A stretch of 64,000 bases of DNA from Alphaproteobacteria bacterium (GTDB lineage: Bacteria; Pseudomonadota; Alphaproteobacteria; JAEULC01), in the NCBI GenBank assembly GCA_023150455.1, contig JAKLKW010000002.1, positions 22,899 to 86,898 on the forward strand. The letters are read 5' to 3'. Shown here one piece after another: positions 35,326 through 44,478 of the stretch. Both the position numbers and the translations under genes were made by a program. Position 1 is the stretch's first letter; every line of letters begins with the position of its first letter. The notes below the pieces were generated by a model that was not told where the DNA came from, searched no databases, and saw only the letters and a program-made list of their open reading frames with translations.

Positions 35326-36996
35326 ATGCTGGTACCGGCAAAGAGTTACGACGAGGCCGTGGCGCGGTTCCGCTGGCGCGTGCCGGCGAGGTTCAACATC
35401 GGCGCCGACGTCACGGACAAGCATGCGGGCAGCGACAGGCTGGCGCTGATCTACCGCGACGAGGCGGGCGCCGAGCGGCGCTACTCGTTCCGCGACATGG
35501 CGCTCTTGTCCAACCGCCTGGCCAACGCGCTGCTGGCGCAGGGGCTCGGGCGCGGCGACCGGATCGCCATCCTGCTGGTGCAGTCGCCGGAGACGGCGAT
35601 CGCCCATGTCGCCGCCTACAAGGCGGGACTGATCGCCGTGCCGCTGTTCGCGCTGTTCGGCGTCGAGGCGCTGGAGTACCGGCTGGCGAACAGCGGCGCG
35701 CGGGCGCTGGTGACCGACGCGGTGGGCCTCAGCAAGATCGCCGCGATCCGCGACCGCCTGCCCGAGCTGCGCACGGTGCTGGTGACCGACATGGCAAGCG
35801 AGGGCGAGGCCAACCTGTGCTTCGCGCGCGGCGACCAGCCGCTGCCGTTCTGGCCGCTGGTCGAGGCGGCGTCGGACCGGTTCACCGCGGCCGACACCAG
35901 CGCCGACGACCCGGCGCTGATCATCTACACCTCGGGCACCACCGGGCAGCCGAAGGGCGCGCTGCACGCGCACCGCGTGCTGCTGGGCCACCTGCCGGGC
36001 GTCGAGTTCCCGCACGAGTTCTTCCCGCAAGCAGGCGACCTGATGTGGACGCCGGCGGACTGGGCCTGGATCGGCGGGCTGCTCGACGTGCTGCTGCCGG
36101 CCTGGCACCACGGCGTGCCCGTGCTCGCCTATCGCGCGCGCAAGTTCGATCCCGAGGAGGCGTTCTTCCTGCTGGCGAAGTACGGCGTGCGAAACTCCTT
36201 CCTGCCGCCGACGGCGCTGAAGCTGATGCGCCAGGTGGAGACGCCGCAGCAGCGCCATGCCTACAAGCTGCGCTCGATCGGCAGCGGCGGTGAGACGCTG
36301 GGCGGCGAGCTGCTGGACTGGGGCCGCGCCACGTTCGGCCTTACGATCAACGAGTTCTACGGCCAGACCGAATGCAACCTGGTGGTCGGCAACTGCGCCG
36401 GCATCATGGCGGCGAAGCCGGGGCTGATGGGCCGCGCCATTCCCGGGCACCGCGTCGCCATCGTCGACGACGAAGGCAACGAGCTGCCGGACGGCGAGCC
36501 GGGCAACGTCGCCGTGCGCCGGCCCGACCCGGTGATGTTCCTCGAGTACTGGCGCAATCCCGCGGCGACGCGGGAAAAATTCGTCGGCGACTGGCTCGTC
36601 ACCGGCGACACGGCGCGGCGCGAGCAGGACGGGTATTTCCGCTTCCAGGGCCGCGCCGACGACGTGATCACGACGGCGGGCTACCGCGTCGGCCCGGCCG
36701 AGATCGAGGACTGCCTGCTGAAGCACCCGGCGGTCGCCATGGCCGCCGTGATCGGCGTGCCCGATCCCGTGCGCACCGAGGCGGTCAAGGCCTTCATCGT
36801 GCCGAAGGCCGGCGTGGCGCCGGACGCGCGCCTGGTCCGCGACGTGCAGGACTGGGTGCGCACGCGGCTGGCGGCGCACGAGTATCCAAGGCTGGTCGAG
36901 TTCGTCGACGCGTTGCCGATGACCACGACCGGCAAGATCCAGCGCAAGGTGTTGCGCGAACGCGAGGCAGCGAAGATGGCGGAGAGGACCGGATGA
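35326..36996 (+). CDS. AMP-forming acyl-CoA synthetase (acetyl-CoA synthetase-like)
   Basis: A 556-residue adenylate-forming enzyme that activates a short-chain carboxylate with ATP and CoA. Core motifs are intact: P-loop IIYTSGTTGQPKGALHAH, the adenine-binding NEFYGQTECNLVVGN, GDWLVTGDTARREQDGYFRF, and the hinge and thioesterification region RADDVITTAGYRVGPAEIED, ending with the catalytic lysine in MTTTGKIQRKVLRE. The overall pattern resembles the acetyl/propionyl-CoA synthetase-like medium-size enzymes (AcsA/MACS). Its last codons overlap the next gene (ATGA at 36993-36996), so the DsbA-like protein is translated together with it. Confidence 0.92.
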   Translation: MLVPAKSYDEAVARFRWRVPARFNIGADVTDKHAGSDRLALIYRDEAGAERRYSFRDMALLSNRLANALLAQGLGRGDRIAILLVQSPETAIAHVAAYKAGLIAVPLFALFGVEALEYRLANSGARALVTDAVGLSKIAAIRDRLPELRTVLVTDMASEGEANLCFARGDQPLPFWPLVEAASDRFTAADTSADDPALIIYTSGTTGQPKGALHAHRVLLGHLPGVEFPHEFFPQAGDLMWTPADWAWIGGLLDVLLPAWHHGVPVLAYRARKFDPEEAFFLLAKYGVRNSFLPPTALKLMRQVETPQQRHAYKLRSIGSGGETLGGELLDWGRATFGLTINEFYGQTECNLVVGNCAGIMAAKPGLMGRAIPGHRVAIVDDEGNELPDGEPGNVAVRRPDPVMFLEYWRNPAATREKFVGDWLVTGDTARREQDGYFRFQGRADDVITTAGYRVGPAEIEDCLLKHPAVAMAAVIGVPDPVRTEAVKAFIVPKAGVAPDARLVRDVQDWVRTRLAAHEYPRLVEFVDALPMTTTGKIQRKVLREREAAKMAERTG

Positions 36997-37598
36997 AGAC
37001 GGCGTCGAAGACGATCGACTATTACTACACGCACCAGAGCCCGTGGTCCTACATGGGCCACCAGCGCATGCTGGCGATGGCCAAGGCCGCCGGCGCCAAG
37101 GTCAACTTCAAGCCGACCGACTACGGCAAGGTCTTCCCGCAGTCCGGCGGCCTGCCGGTGGCCAAGCGACCGCCGCAGCGCCAGGCCTACCGCCTGGTCG
37201 AGCTCGAGCGCTGGAGCAGGCATCTCGGCATCAAGCTGAACCTGCACCCGAAGTTCTTCCCGGCCGACCAGACCGCGGCCAACAAGCTCGCGATCGCCGC
37301 CGACAGGGCCGGGCACGACGTCGCGGCGCTGTCGCACGCGATCATGCGGGCGATGTGGGAGGAGAACCGCAACATCGCCGATACCGACACGCTGGAGGAG
37401 ATCGCCAAGGCGCTCGGCCTCGACGGCAAGGCGCTGCTCAAGGCCTCGGCCTCGCCCGAGGTCGAGGCGCTGTACCAGCGCTATACCGACGAGGCGATCA
37501 AGGGCCAGGTGTTCGGCGCGCCCTGGTACGTCTACAAGGGCCAGCCCTATTGGGGCCAGGACCGGCTGGAGTTCCTCGAGCGGGCGCTGAAGGAATAA
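36993..37598 (+). CDS. DsbA-family protein, 2-hydroxychromene-2-carboxylate isomerase-like
   Basis: A 201-residue thioredoxin-fold protein of the HCCA isomerase/kappa-GST branch. The N-terminal YYYTHQSPWSYMGHQRML places a serine where DsbA has its cysteine, as in glutathione-dependent HCCA isomerase. It has the typical inserted helical domain, and GQVFGAPWYVYKGQPYWGQD carries the cis-proline strand and the dimerising end. Naphthalene-type pathways use this enzyme, but here it overlaps an acyl-CoA synthetase gene, so a glutathione-linked role in degrading an aromatic or other acid is a guess. Confidence 0.88.
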   Translation: MKTASKTIDYYYTHQSPWSYMGHQRMLAMAKAAGAKVNFKPTDYGKVFPQSGGLPVAKRPPQRQAYRLVELERWSRHLGIKLNLHPKFFPADQTAANKLAIAADRAGHDVAALSHAIMRAMWEENRNIADTDTLEEIAKALGLDGKALLKASASPEVEALYQRYTDEAIKGQVFGAPWYVYKGQPYWGQDRLEFLERALKE

Positions 37599-37712
37599 AT
37601 AATAAGCGATCCGGATTGCATACAATCCCCGGCCCTCATAGATTGCGGGCGCGGGCGGTTGACCGGATTGTCAATCTTCCGATCGAGCAAGTTCACCAGG
37701 GAGCGGAACGCC

Positions 37713-38783
37713 ATGGCGGCGACCTACAACATCCTGATCCTGGGCGCGTCCTACGGGTCGCTGCTGGCCTCGAAGATGATGTTCGGCGGCCACAACGTGA
37801 AGCTGGTCTGCCTGCCGGCCGAGGCCGATCTCATCAACAAGGAGGGCTTCCGCGTGCGCATGCCGGTGCGCGGCCGCAAGGACCCGGTCGAGATCGACTC
37901 GCGCAAGCTCAAGGGCAAGGTTTCGGCGGCCGGTCCCGCGGACGTGAATCCCAAGGACTTCGACCTGATCGGCCTGGCGATGCAGGAGCCGCAATACCGC
38001 TCGCCCGGCGTGCGCGAGCTGCTCGACGCCGTCGCCAGGTCGCGCGTGCCCTGCATGTCGATCATGAACATGCCGCCGCTGCCCTATGTGAAGCGCATCC
38101 CGGGCCTGAACTACGACGCGCTCAAGGTCGCCTACACCGATGCCAGCGTGTGGGACAGCTTCGACCCGGCGACGCTGACGCTCTGCAGCCCGGACCCGCA
38201 GGCGATCCGTCCGCCGGAAGAGAAGGTCAACGTGCTGCAGGTGACGCTGCCGACCAACTTCAAGGTCGCGCGCTTCGACAATCCGAAGCACACCGCGATC
38301 CTGCAGCAGCTCGAGCAGGACATCGAGGCGGTGCGCTTCGACGCGCCGGAGGGCAAGATCGAGCTGCCGGTGAAGCTGAAGGTGCACGACTCGATCTTCG
38401 TGCCGCTGGCGAAGTGGTCGATGCTGCTGGCCGGCAACTACCGCTGCATCACCAAGGACGGCATGCGCACCGCGCAGGAAGCGGTGCACAGCAACATCGA
38501 GGAGGCGCGCTCGGTCTACAACTTCGTGTTCGACCTGTGCGTCAAGCTGGGCGCCGCGCCCGCGGACCTGGTGCCGTTCGAGAAGTACGCCGCCGCCGCT
38601 GAGAGCCTGTCGCGCCCGGCCTCGGCCGCGCGCGCGCTGCAGAACGGCGCGCCCCATATCGAGCGCGCCGACAAGCTGGTGCAGCAGATCGCCCTGCAGA
38701 AGGGCATGCGCCATCCGGCGATCGACGCGATCGTAGCGCTGGTGGACGCGCGGCTCGAGGCCAACCGCAAGAAGGCGGCGTAG
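37713..38783 (+). CDS. Ketopantoate reductase-like (ApbA/PanE fold) protein
   Basis: A 356-residue protein with an N-terminal Rossmann fold (YNILILGASYGSLLASKMMF) and a helical C-terminal half, as in ketopantoate reductase-type NADP enzymes. ILGASYGSLLA replaces the standard GxGxxG with GASYGS. The later sequence (VKLKVHDSIFVPLAKWSMLL; NYRCITKDGMRTAQEAVHSN) suggests a distinct subfamily. Whether it uses ketopantoate is doubtful. The ATG at 37713 has CAGGGAG upstream. It ends just before a BIME-like repeat pair. Confidence 0.72.
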   Translation: MAATYNILILGASYGSLLASKMMFGGHNVKLVCLPAEADLINKEGFRVRMPVRGRKDPVEIDSRKLKGKVSAAGPADVNPKDFDLIGLAMQEPQYRSPGVRELLDAVARSRVPCMSIMNMPPLPYVKRIPGLNYDALKVAYTDASVWDSFDPATLTLCSPDPQAIRPPEEKVNVLQVTLPTNFKVARFDNPKHTAILQQLEQDIEAVRFDAPEGKIELPVKLKVHDSIFVPLAKWSMLLAGNYRCITKDGMRTAQEAVHSNIEEARSVYNFVFDLCVKLGAAPADLVPFEKYAAAAESLSRPASAARALQNGAPHIERADKLVQQIALQKGMRHPAIDAIVALVDARLEANRKKAA

Positions 38784-38802
38784 CCATTCGCGGCAGCGAG
38801 TG

Positions 38803-38918
38803 CATCATTCTTCGAGACACTCGCTTCGCTCGTTTCTCAGGATGACGGTTTCTATTGAGCTCCATACATTCGCGTCATCCTGAGGAGCCCGCGTTTCGCG
38901 GGCGTCTCGAAGGATGAA
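38803..38918. repeat. Paired palindromic intergenic repeat (BIME-like), copy 1
   Basis: Element one (38803-38848) begins CATCATTCTTCGAGAC and ends TCTCAGGATGACGG. Element two (38873-38918) begins CGTCATCCTGAGGAG and ends TCTCGAAGGATGAA. Each is an internal hairpin and the two are inverted to each other. The same arrangement, with near-identical ends, recurs at 59833-59940. They lie between the convergent ketopantoate reductase-like gene and metH. Confidence 0.85.
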
Positions 38919-38931
38919 CGGCACCAGCGCT

Positions 38932-41900
38932 TCACACCGAGAAATACTTCGCCCGCGGGTGGTGAACGACGATCGCCGAGGTCGACTGCTCGGGATGGAG
39001 CTGGAACTCGTCCGACAGCTCGACGCCGATGCGCCCGGCGCCGAGCAGCTTCAGGATCGGCGCCTGGTCCTCGAGCCTGGGGCAGGCGGGGTAGCCGAAG
39101 CTGTAGCGTGAGCCGCGATAGGACTGGCGCAGCAGCTCGTCCATGCTGCGCGCGTCCTCGTGACCGAAGCCCAGCTCGGCGCGGATGCGCGTGTGCACGT
39201 ACTCGGCCATCGCCTCGGCCATCTCGACGCCGAGACCGTGCAGGTAGAGATAGTCCTGGTAGCGGTTGTCGGCGAACCATTCGCGCGCCACGTCGGCGGC
39301 GCGCTGGCCCATGGTGACGACCTGGAAGCCGATCACGTCGCGCCGGTCGGGGCCGAGCGATACGTCGCGGAAGAAATCGGCGATGCACAAGCCCTCGGGG
39401 CGCGCCTGGCGCGGCAGGGCGAAGCGGCAGAGCTCGGACGATCCGTCGGTGTCGTAGACGATCACGTCGTTGCCCTCGGCCGCCGCCTTCCAGAAGCCGT
39501 AGGCGGCCTTGGGCTGCAGGATGTCCTGCTGCTCGCACACGTCGATCAGGCGCTTCAGGATCGGCTTCAGCTCCTGGCGCGCCCAGGCCATGTACTGCTC
39601 GAGCGTGCGGCCTTCCTTGCGGAAGCCCCAGTGGAACTGATAGAGCATGCGCTCGTTGAGATAGGGCACGAGCGCGCGGATCGGCGTGTGGTCGATGATG
39701 CGCGCGCCCCAGAACGGCGGCGCCGGCGCCTCGACGCCGCCGGCGAGCTCGGAGCGGCGCAGGCGCGTCTCCTCGTAGTCGACCGGCCGCGTCGCCGCGT
39801 CGGTCGCCCGGCCGAGCGTCCGCCGCGTGTTCCTGGCCTTGTTCTGGTTGGCCGCCCGGCGCGCGGCCAGGTGATCGTCGAAGCGGCCCTCGACCACGCG
39901 CGTCGCGAGGTCGAGCCCGTCGAACGCGTCGCCGGCATAGGCCACGCGGCCGCAGGCATAGGCGCGCACGCAGTCGTCCTCGACGTAGCGCCGCGTCAGC
40001 GCCGCGCCGCCGAGCAGGACCGGCGTGTTGACGCCCAGCCGCGTCATCTCGTTGAGGTTGTCCTTCATCACCACGGTCGACTTGACCAAGAGGCCCGACA
40101 TGCCGATGGCGTCGGCCTTGTGCTCCTCCGCCGCCTTCAGGATCGCGTCGAGCGGCTGCTTGATGCCGAGGTTGACGACCTTGAAGCCGTTGTTGGTGAG
40201 GATGATGTCGACCAGGTTCTTGCCGATGTCGTGCACGTCGCCCTTGACCGTGGCGAGCACGACGGTGCCCTTGTTCTGGCCGTCGACGCGCTCCATGAAC
40301 GGCTCGAGCCAGGCGACCGCCGCCTTCATCGTCTCGGCCGACTGCAGCACGAAGGGCAGCTGCATCTTGCCGGCGCCGAACAGCTCGCCGACCACCTTCA
40401 TGCCGTCGAGCAGGAACGTGTTGATGATGTCGAGCGGCTTGTAGGTCTGCATCGCCAGCGCCAGGTCGTCGGTCAGGCCCTGGCGCTCGCCGTCGACGAT
40501 GCGGAGCTTGAGGCGCTCCTCCACCGTCTCGGCGCGCGCGCGCTTCTCGCTCGCCTCGGCCTGGCGGTCCTTGAACAGGGCGATGAACGCCTGCAGCGGA
40601 TCGTAGCCGTCGCGCCGGCGGTCGTAGATCAGGTCCTCGGCGACCTGGACCTCTTCCGCCGGGATCTTGTGCAGCGGCGTGATCTTCGAGACGTGCACGA
40701 TCGCACCGGTCATGCCGCGCTTCAGCGCATGGTCGAGGAACACCGAGTTCAGCACGTGCCGCGCCGCCGGCTTGAGGCCGAACGAGATGTTCGACAGCCC
40801 CAGGATGATCTGGCACTCGGGCAGCTCCTTGGCGATGCGCTCGATCGCCTCCAGCGTCCACAGGCCCAGCTTGCGGTCGTCCTCGTTGCCGGTGCAGATG
40901 GTGAAGGTCAGCGGGTCGAACAGCAGGTCGGACGGCGGCAGGCCGTGCCGGTTGCAGGCGAAGTCGTAGAGCCGGTGCGCGACCTTGACCTTGTCCTCGG
41001 CCGACTTGGCCATGCCCTTCTCGTCGATCGTCAGCGCCACGACGGCGGCGCCGAAGCGGCGCGCGAGCGCGAGGCGCTTGGCCGCCGGCTCCTCACCGTC
41101 CTCGAAGTTGATCGAGTTGATGACCGGCTTGCCGCCGTAGAGCTTGAGCGTCGACTCCAGCACGTCGTACTCGGTGGAATCGATCACCAGCGGCGCGTTG
41201 ACCGAGCCGCGCATGCGCGAGACCACCTCGGCCATCTCCTTGATCTCGTCGCGACCGACGAAGGCGGTGCACACGTCGAGCGCGTGCGAGCCTTCCTTCA
41301 CCTGCTCGCGCCCCATCTCGACGCAGCCCTGCCAGTCGCCCTTCTCCTGCAGCTCGCGGAATTTCTTGCTGCCGTTGGCGTTGCAGCGCTCGCCGATCGA
41401 GAGATACGCGTTCTCCTGCCTGAGCGGCACCTGGCCGTAGAGCGAGGCGATCGAAGGCGTCCAGCGCGCGCTGCGCTGCTTCGGCGCCGGGCGCCAGCCG
41501 TCGCCTGCGCGCGCGCGCAGCATGCGGTCGAGCGCGCGGATATGCTCGTGCGTCGTGCCGCAGCAGCCGCCGATCAGGTTGACGCCGTCCTCGACGACGA
41601 AGCGCTCGAGCCACTTCGCCATCTCCTCGGCGCCCAGCGGATAGCGCGTGCGGCCGTCGACCAGCTCGGGCAGGCCGGCATTGGGCTGCACCGAGATCGG
41701 GCCGGTCCAGTTCTCGGCCAGCCAGCGCACGTGCTCGGCCATCTCGCGCGGCCCGGTGGCGCAGTTGAGCCCCATGGCGGCGACGTCGAGCGCGTGCGCC
41801 ACGGTCGCCGCCGCGGCGATGTCGGAGCCGACCAGCAGCGTCCCGGTGGTCTCGACCGTCACCTGCAGGAGGATCGGCGTCGCCGTGCCGGCCGCCGCGC

Positions 41901-42429
41901 GCGCGCGCTTGGCGCCGTTGATCGCGGCCTTGAAGTAGAGCGGGTCCTGGCAGGTCTCGATCAGGATCGCGTCGGCGCTGCCGTCGATCAGCCCGCCGCA
42001 CTGGACCCAGATCGCGTCCTCGACCGTCTGGTAGTCGACATGGCCGAGCGTCGGCAGCTTGGTGCCCGGCCCGACCGAGCCCACGACGAAGCGCCTCCGC
42101 CCGTCGCGCCCGGCGTCCTCGGCGGCCTCGCGCGCCAAGAGCGCCGCGGCCTTGTTGAGCGCGTACGCCTCGCCCTCGAGCCCGAACTCGGCGAGCGTGA
42201 TCGGCGAGCCGCCGAAGCTGTTGGTCTCGACCATGTCGGCGCCGGCCTCGAAATAGCCGCGATGGATGGCGCGCACGAGGTCGGGCCGGCTCTTGTTCAG
42301 GATCTCGGTGCAGTTCTCCTGGCCGAGATAGTCGCGGTCGACGTCGAGGTCCAGCGCCTGGACTTGCGTGCCCACGGCGCCGTCGCACAGCAGCACGCGC
42401 TCGGCCAGAAGGGCCAGGAATTCGCTCAT
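38932..42429 (-). CDS. metH: Cobalamin-dependent methionine synthase
   Basis: A full-length 1165-residue MetH, transferring a methyl group from methyltetrahydrofolate through cobalamin to homocysteine. The N-terminal homocysteine/zinc domain has GLNCATGPREMAEHVRWL and LIGGCCGTTHEHI with its zinc cysteines. The pterin domain has INSINFEDGEE and MTGAIVHVSKI. The cobalamin domain contains DVHDIGKNLVDIIL with the ligand histidine of DxHxxG. The C-terminal reactivation domain includes RYSFGYPACPRLEDQAPILK. It lies 25 bp downstream of metF in a SAM-cycle operon headed by an ArsR-methyltransferase fusion. All four modules seem intact. Confidence 0.97.
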   Translation of the reverse strand: MSEFLALLAERVLLCDGAVGTQVQALDLDVDRDYLGQENCTEILNKSRPDLVRAIHRGYFEAGADMVETNSFGGSPITLAEFGLEGEAYALNKAAALLAREAAEDAGRDGRRRFVVGSVGPGTKLPTLGHVDYQTVEDAIWVQCGGLIDGSADAILIETCQDPLYFKAAINGAKRARAAAGTATPILLQVTVETTGTLLVGSDIAAAATVAHALDVAAMGLNCATGPREMAEHVRWLAENWTGPISVQPNAGLPELVDGRTRYPLGAEEMAKWLERFVVEDGVNLIGGCCGTTHEHIRALDRMLRARAGDGWRPAPKQRSARWTPSIASLYGQVPLRQENAYLSIGERCNANGSKKFRELQEKGDWQGCVEMGREQVKEGSHALDVCTAFVGRDEIKEMAEVVSRMRGSVNAPLVIDSTEYDVLESTLKLYGGKPVINSINFEDGEEPAAKRLALARRFGAAVVALTIDEKGMAKSAEDKVKVAHRLYDFACNRHGLPPSDLLFDPLTFTICTGNEDDRKLGLWTLEAIERIAKELPECQIILGLSNISFGLKPAARHVLNSVFLDHALKRGMTGAIVHVSKITPLHKIPAEEVQVAEDLIYDRRRDGYDPLQAFIALFKDRQAEASEKRARAETVEERLKLRIVDGERQGLTDDLALAMQTYKPLDIINTFLLDGMKVVGELFGAGKMQLPFVLQSAETMKAAVAWLEPFMERVDGQNKGTVVLATVKGDVHDIGKNLVDIILTNNGFKVVNLGIKQPLDAILKAAEEHKADAIGMSGLLVKSTVVMKDNLNEMTRLGVNTPVLLGGAALTRRYVEDDCVRAYACGRVAYAGDAFDGLDLATRVVEGRFDDHLAARRAANQNKARNTRRTLGRATDAATRPVDYEETRLRRSELAGGVEAPAPPFWGARIIDHTPIRALVPYLNERMLYQFHWGFRKEGRTLEQYMAWARQELKPILKRLIDVCEQQDILQPKAAYGFWKAAAEGNDVIVYDTDGSSELCRFALPRQARPEGLCIADFFRDVSLGPDRRDVIGFQVVTMGQRAADVAREWFADNRYQDYLYLHGLGVEMAEAMAEYVHTRIRAELGFGHEDARSMDELLRQSYRGSRYSFGYPACPRLEDQAPILKLLGAGRIGVELSDEFQLHPEQSTSAIVVHHPRAKYFSV

Positions 42430-42454
42430 GAGGGAATGCCCCGGGCGGGAGGGA

Positions 42455-43363
42455 TCAGGCGCCGACCGCCGACGCCAGCGGCGCGGCGGGTTCCTGCGCC
42501 ACGATGCCGACGGCGGCGCAGATGTCGCGCGTCAGCTCGGCGCGGTTCAGCGTGTAGACGTGCAGCGCGCCGACGCCGCCTTCGATCAGCGCCGCCGCCA
42601 TCGCCGCGGCGGTCTCGACCGCCGCCGCGTGGCGCGCCTTGGGATCGGCGTCGAGCCCCTCGAAGCGCCGCCTGAGCCCGGCCGGCACCGTCGTGCCGCA
42701 CCGCTCGCTGAAACTGCAGGTCTGCCGGAAATTGGCGATCGGCAGCAGGCCCGGCACGATCGGCACGGTGATGCGCCTGGCGCGCGCGCGGTCGCGGAAG
42801 CGGAAGAAGATGTCGGGGTCGAAGAAGTACTGCGTGATCGCGCGGCAGGCGCCGGCGTCGATCTTGCGCTTGAGGTTGTCGAGATCGGCGTCGGCGCTGG
42901 CGGCTTCCGGATGCGTCTCGGGGAAGGCCGCGACCGAGATGTCGAAGTCGTTGATGCGCCTCAAGCCCTCGACCAGCTCCGCGGCATAGGCATAGCCGCC
43001 GGGGAAGGGCGTGTAGCGCTCGCCCAGGCCCTCGGGCGGATCGCCGCGCAGCGCCACGATGTGGCGCACGCCGGCACGCCAGTAGCGCACGGCGATGGCG
43101 TCGATCTCCGCCCGCGTGGCGCCGACGCAGGTCAGGTGCGCCGCCGGCTCGAGCGCGGTCGTGGCGCGGATGCGGGCGACCGTCGCATGGGTGCGGTCGC
43201 GCGTCGTGCCCCCGGCACCGTAGGTGACGGAAACGAACCGCGGCTTCAGGGGCGCCAGCGCCTGGATCGCCTGCCACAGGCGCTGCTCCATGTCGGGCGT
43301 CTTGGGCGGGAAGAACTCGAACGACAGATCGATCGCGCGCCGGCCCGATGCATCAGTGCTCAT
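42455..43363 (-). CDS. metF: 5,10-methylenetetrahydrofolate reductase
   Basis: A 302-residue FAD-dependent TIM-barrel enzyme that produces methyltetrahydrofolate for metH. FEFFPPKTPDMEQRLWQAIQ, then FVSVTYGAGGTTRDRTHATV and HIVALRGDPPEG are family signatures (catalytic Glu in FEFFPPK; flavin-contact Thr and Asp residues), followed by ITQYFFDPDIFFRFRDRA. The ATG at 43363 shares its bases with the stop of the upstream ArsR-methyltransferase gene (ATGA), so translation is coupled. It lies between that regulator and metH in one operon. Confidence 0.96.
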   Translation of the reverse strand: MSTDASGRRAIDLSFEFFPPKTPDMEQRLWQAIQALAPLKPRFVSVTYGAGGTTRDRTHATVARIRATTALEPAAHLTCVGATRAEIDAIAVRYWRAGVRHIVALRGDPPEGLGERYTPFPGGYAYAAELVEGLRRINDFDISVAAFPETHPEAASADADLDNLKRKIDAGACRAITQYFFDPDIFFRFRDRARARRITVPIVPGLLPIANFRQTCSFSERCGTTVPAGLRRRFEGLDADPKARHAAAVETAAAMAAALIEGGVGALHVYTLNRAELTRDICAAVGIVAQEPAAPLASAVGA

Positions 43364-44448
43364 CGCTTTCGCCCTTCCGGTTGTCCGTTGGCCGGTTGTC
43401 CATTGGCCGGTTGTCCGTTGGCCGGTTGTCCCTTGGCCGGTTGTCCCTTGGCCGGTTGCGCTCCGGCCATCTGCTCTTGCTTCTCGTCGTTCTCGTTGCC
43501 GGCGGCCGTGGCCTGCCAGATGTTCACGGTGAGCGGATCGCCCGCGAGGCGGACGACCGGCTCGGGCTCCAGCCCCGCCGCGCGGCACCAGCCGGCGATC
43601 TCGTCGTCGCGGAATCCGAGGCGGCGATGGGCGTGCTCGCTGCGCAGGTGCTCGAGCTCGTGCGGGGCGAAATCGACCACGACCAGCCGCCCGCCGGGCC
43701 GGAGCACGCGCGCCGCCTCGGCGATCGCCTCGGCCGGCTCGTCGGCGTAGTGCAGCACCTGGTGGATGATGACCGCGTCGAAGGAGCGGTCGGGCAGCGG
43801 CAGCTGGTACATGTCGCCCTGGCGCACCAGGCAGTTGCGCCGGCCGGTCTTGTCGAGGTTGGCACGCGCCACCGCCAGCATCTCGCGCGACATGTCGATG
43901 CCGACCGCGTGCTCCACGCGCTCGGCGAACAGCTCCAGCATGCGCCCGGTGCCGGTGCCGATGTCGAGCAGGTCGGCGATGCCCTGGCGCGGCAGCATTT
44001 CGAGCAGCGCGCCCTCGACCACCCGGTCGTCGACATGGAGCGAGCGAATCTCGTCCCACCGCGCCGCGTTGGCGCGGAAATAGGCCGCCGCGGCCTCGGC
44101 CCGCGCGCGGCGCACGTCGCCGAGCCGGGCCAGGTCGCGGCCCAGCGTGGCATCGTCGGGGGGAATCAGGTCGATCAGCCCCCGTGTCAGCTCGGCGCCC
44201 GGCCCGTGCTGCGCCACCCGATAGAACACCCAGGTGCCCTCGCGGCAGCGGTCCAGGAGCCCCGCCTCGCACAGCAGCTTGAGGTGCCGGGAGACACGCG
44301 GCTGGCTCTGGCCAAGTATTTGCGTCAGCTCGCTGACGGTCAGCTCGGCATGGGCGCACAACGCCAGAAGCCGGAGCCGGGAAGGCTCGGCGGCGGCGCG
44401 CAGGCCTGACAAAAGCTCGTCCATAGCCAAAACCGTAACGGGGCTCAT
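43360..44448 (-). CDS. ArsR-family regulator fused to SAM-dependent methyltransferase (SahR-like)
   Basis: A 362-residue fusion. Residues ~8-90 are an ArsR winged helix: PSRLRLLALCAHAELTVSEL, then LGQSQPRVSRHLKLLCEAGL. Residues ~150-320 are a class I methyltransferase with motif I LLDIGTGTGRMLELFAE, motif II VGIDMSREML, and post-I motif DRSFDAVIIHQVLHY. The C-terminal tail consists of repeated QPA(K/N)G pentapeptides encoded by a 15-bp tandem repeat. ArsR-type SahR regulators sense S-adenosylhomocysteine and repress SAM-cycle genes in Proteobacteria; its place in front of metF-metH fits that role. The methyltransferase part may be the ligand sensor rather than an enzyme. ATG at 44448; 44424 is an alternative. 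Confidence 0.85.
   Translation of the reverse strand: MSPVTVLAMDELLSGLRAAAEPSRLRLLALCAHAELTVSELTQILGQSQPRVSRHLKLLCEAGLLDRCREGTWVFYRVAQHGPGAELTRGLIDLIPPDDATLGRDLARLGDVRRARAEAAAAYFRANAARWDEIRSLHVDDRVVEGALLEMLPRQGIADLLDIGTGTGRMLELFAERVEHAVGIDMSREMLAVARANLDKTGRRNCLVRQGDMYQLPLPDRSFDAVIIHQVLHYADEPAEAIAEAARVLRPGGRLVVVDFAPHELEHLRSEHAHRRLGFRDDEIAGWCRAAGLEPEPVVRLAGDPLTVNIWQATAAGNENDEKQEQMAGAQPAKGQPAKGQPANGQPANGQPANGQPEGRKR
43377..43458. repeat. 15-bp coding tandem repeat (five full copies plus a partial)
   Basis: CCGGTTGTCCNTTGG repeats five times in a row from 43377 to 43451, with a partial copy to 43458; only the base before TTGG varies (G, A, G, C, C). It encodes QPA(K/N)G units at the C-terminus of the ArsR-methyltransferase. 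Perfect in-frame 15-base units suggest slippage-driven, strain-variable length. Confidence 0.9.
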
Positions 44449-44462
44449 CTAGACAGAAGGAT

Positions 44463-44478
44463 ATAAAAATATGTTTAT
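44463..44478. promoter_or_regulatory. AT-rich palindrome, candidate operator of the SAM-cycle operon
   Basis: ATAAA-A-ATAT-G-TTTAT is a 16-base palindrome with one mismatched pair (positions 44463-44478) in DNA otherwise very GC-rich. It begins 15 bases upstream of the ArsR-methyltransferase start and overlaps the probable -10 area of that operon. Its form, ATAAAnATATnTTTAT, is the type expected for an ArsR dimer site, so autoregulation is likely. Confidence 0.7.
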
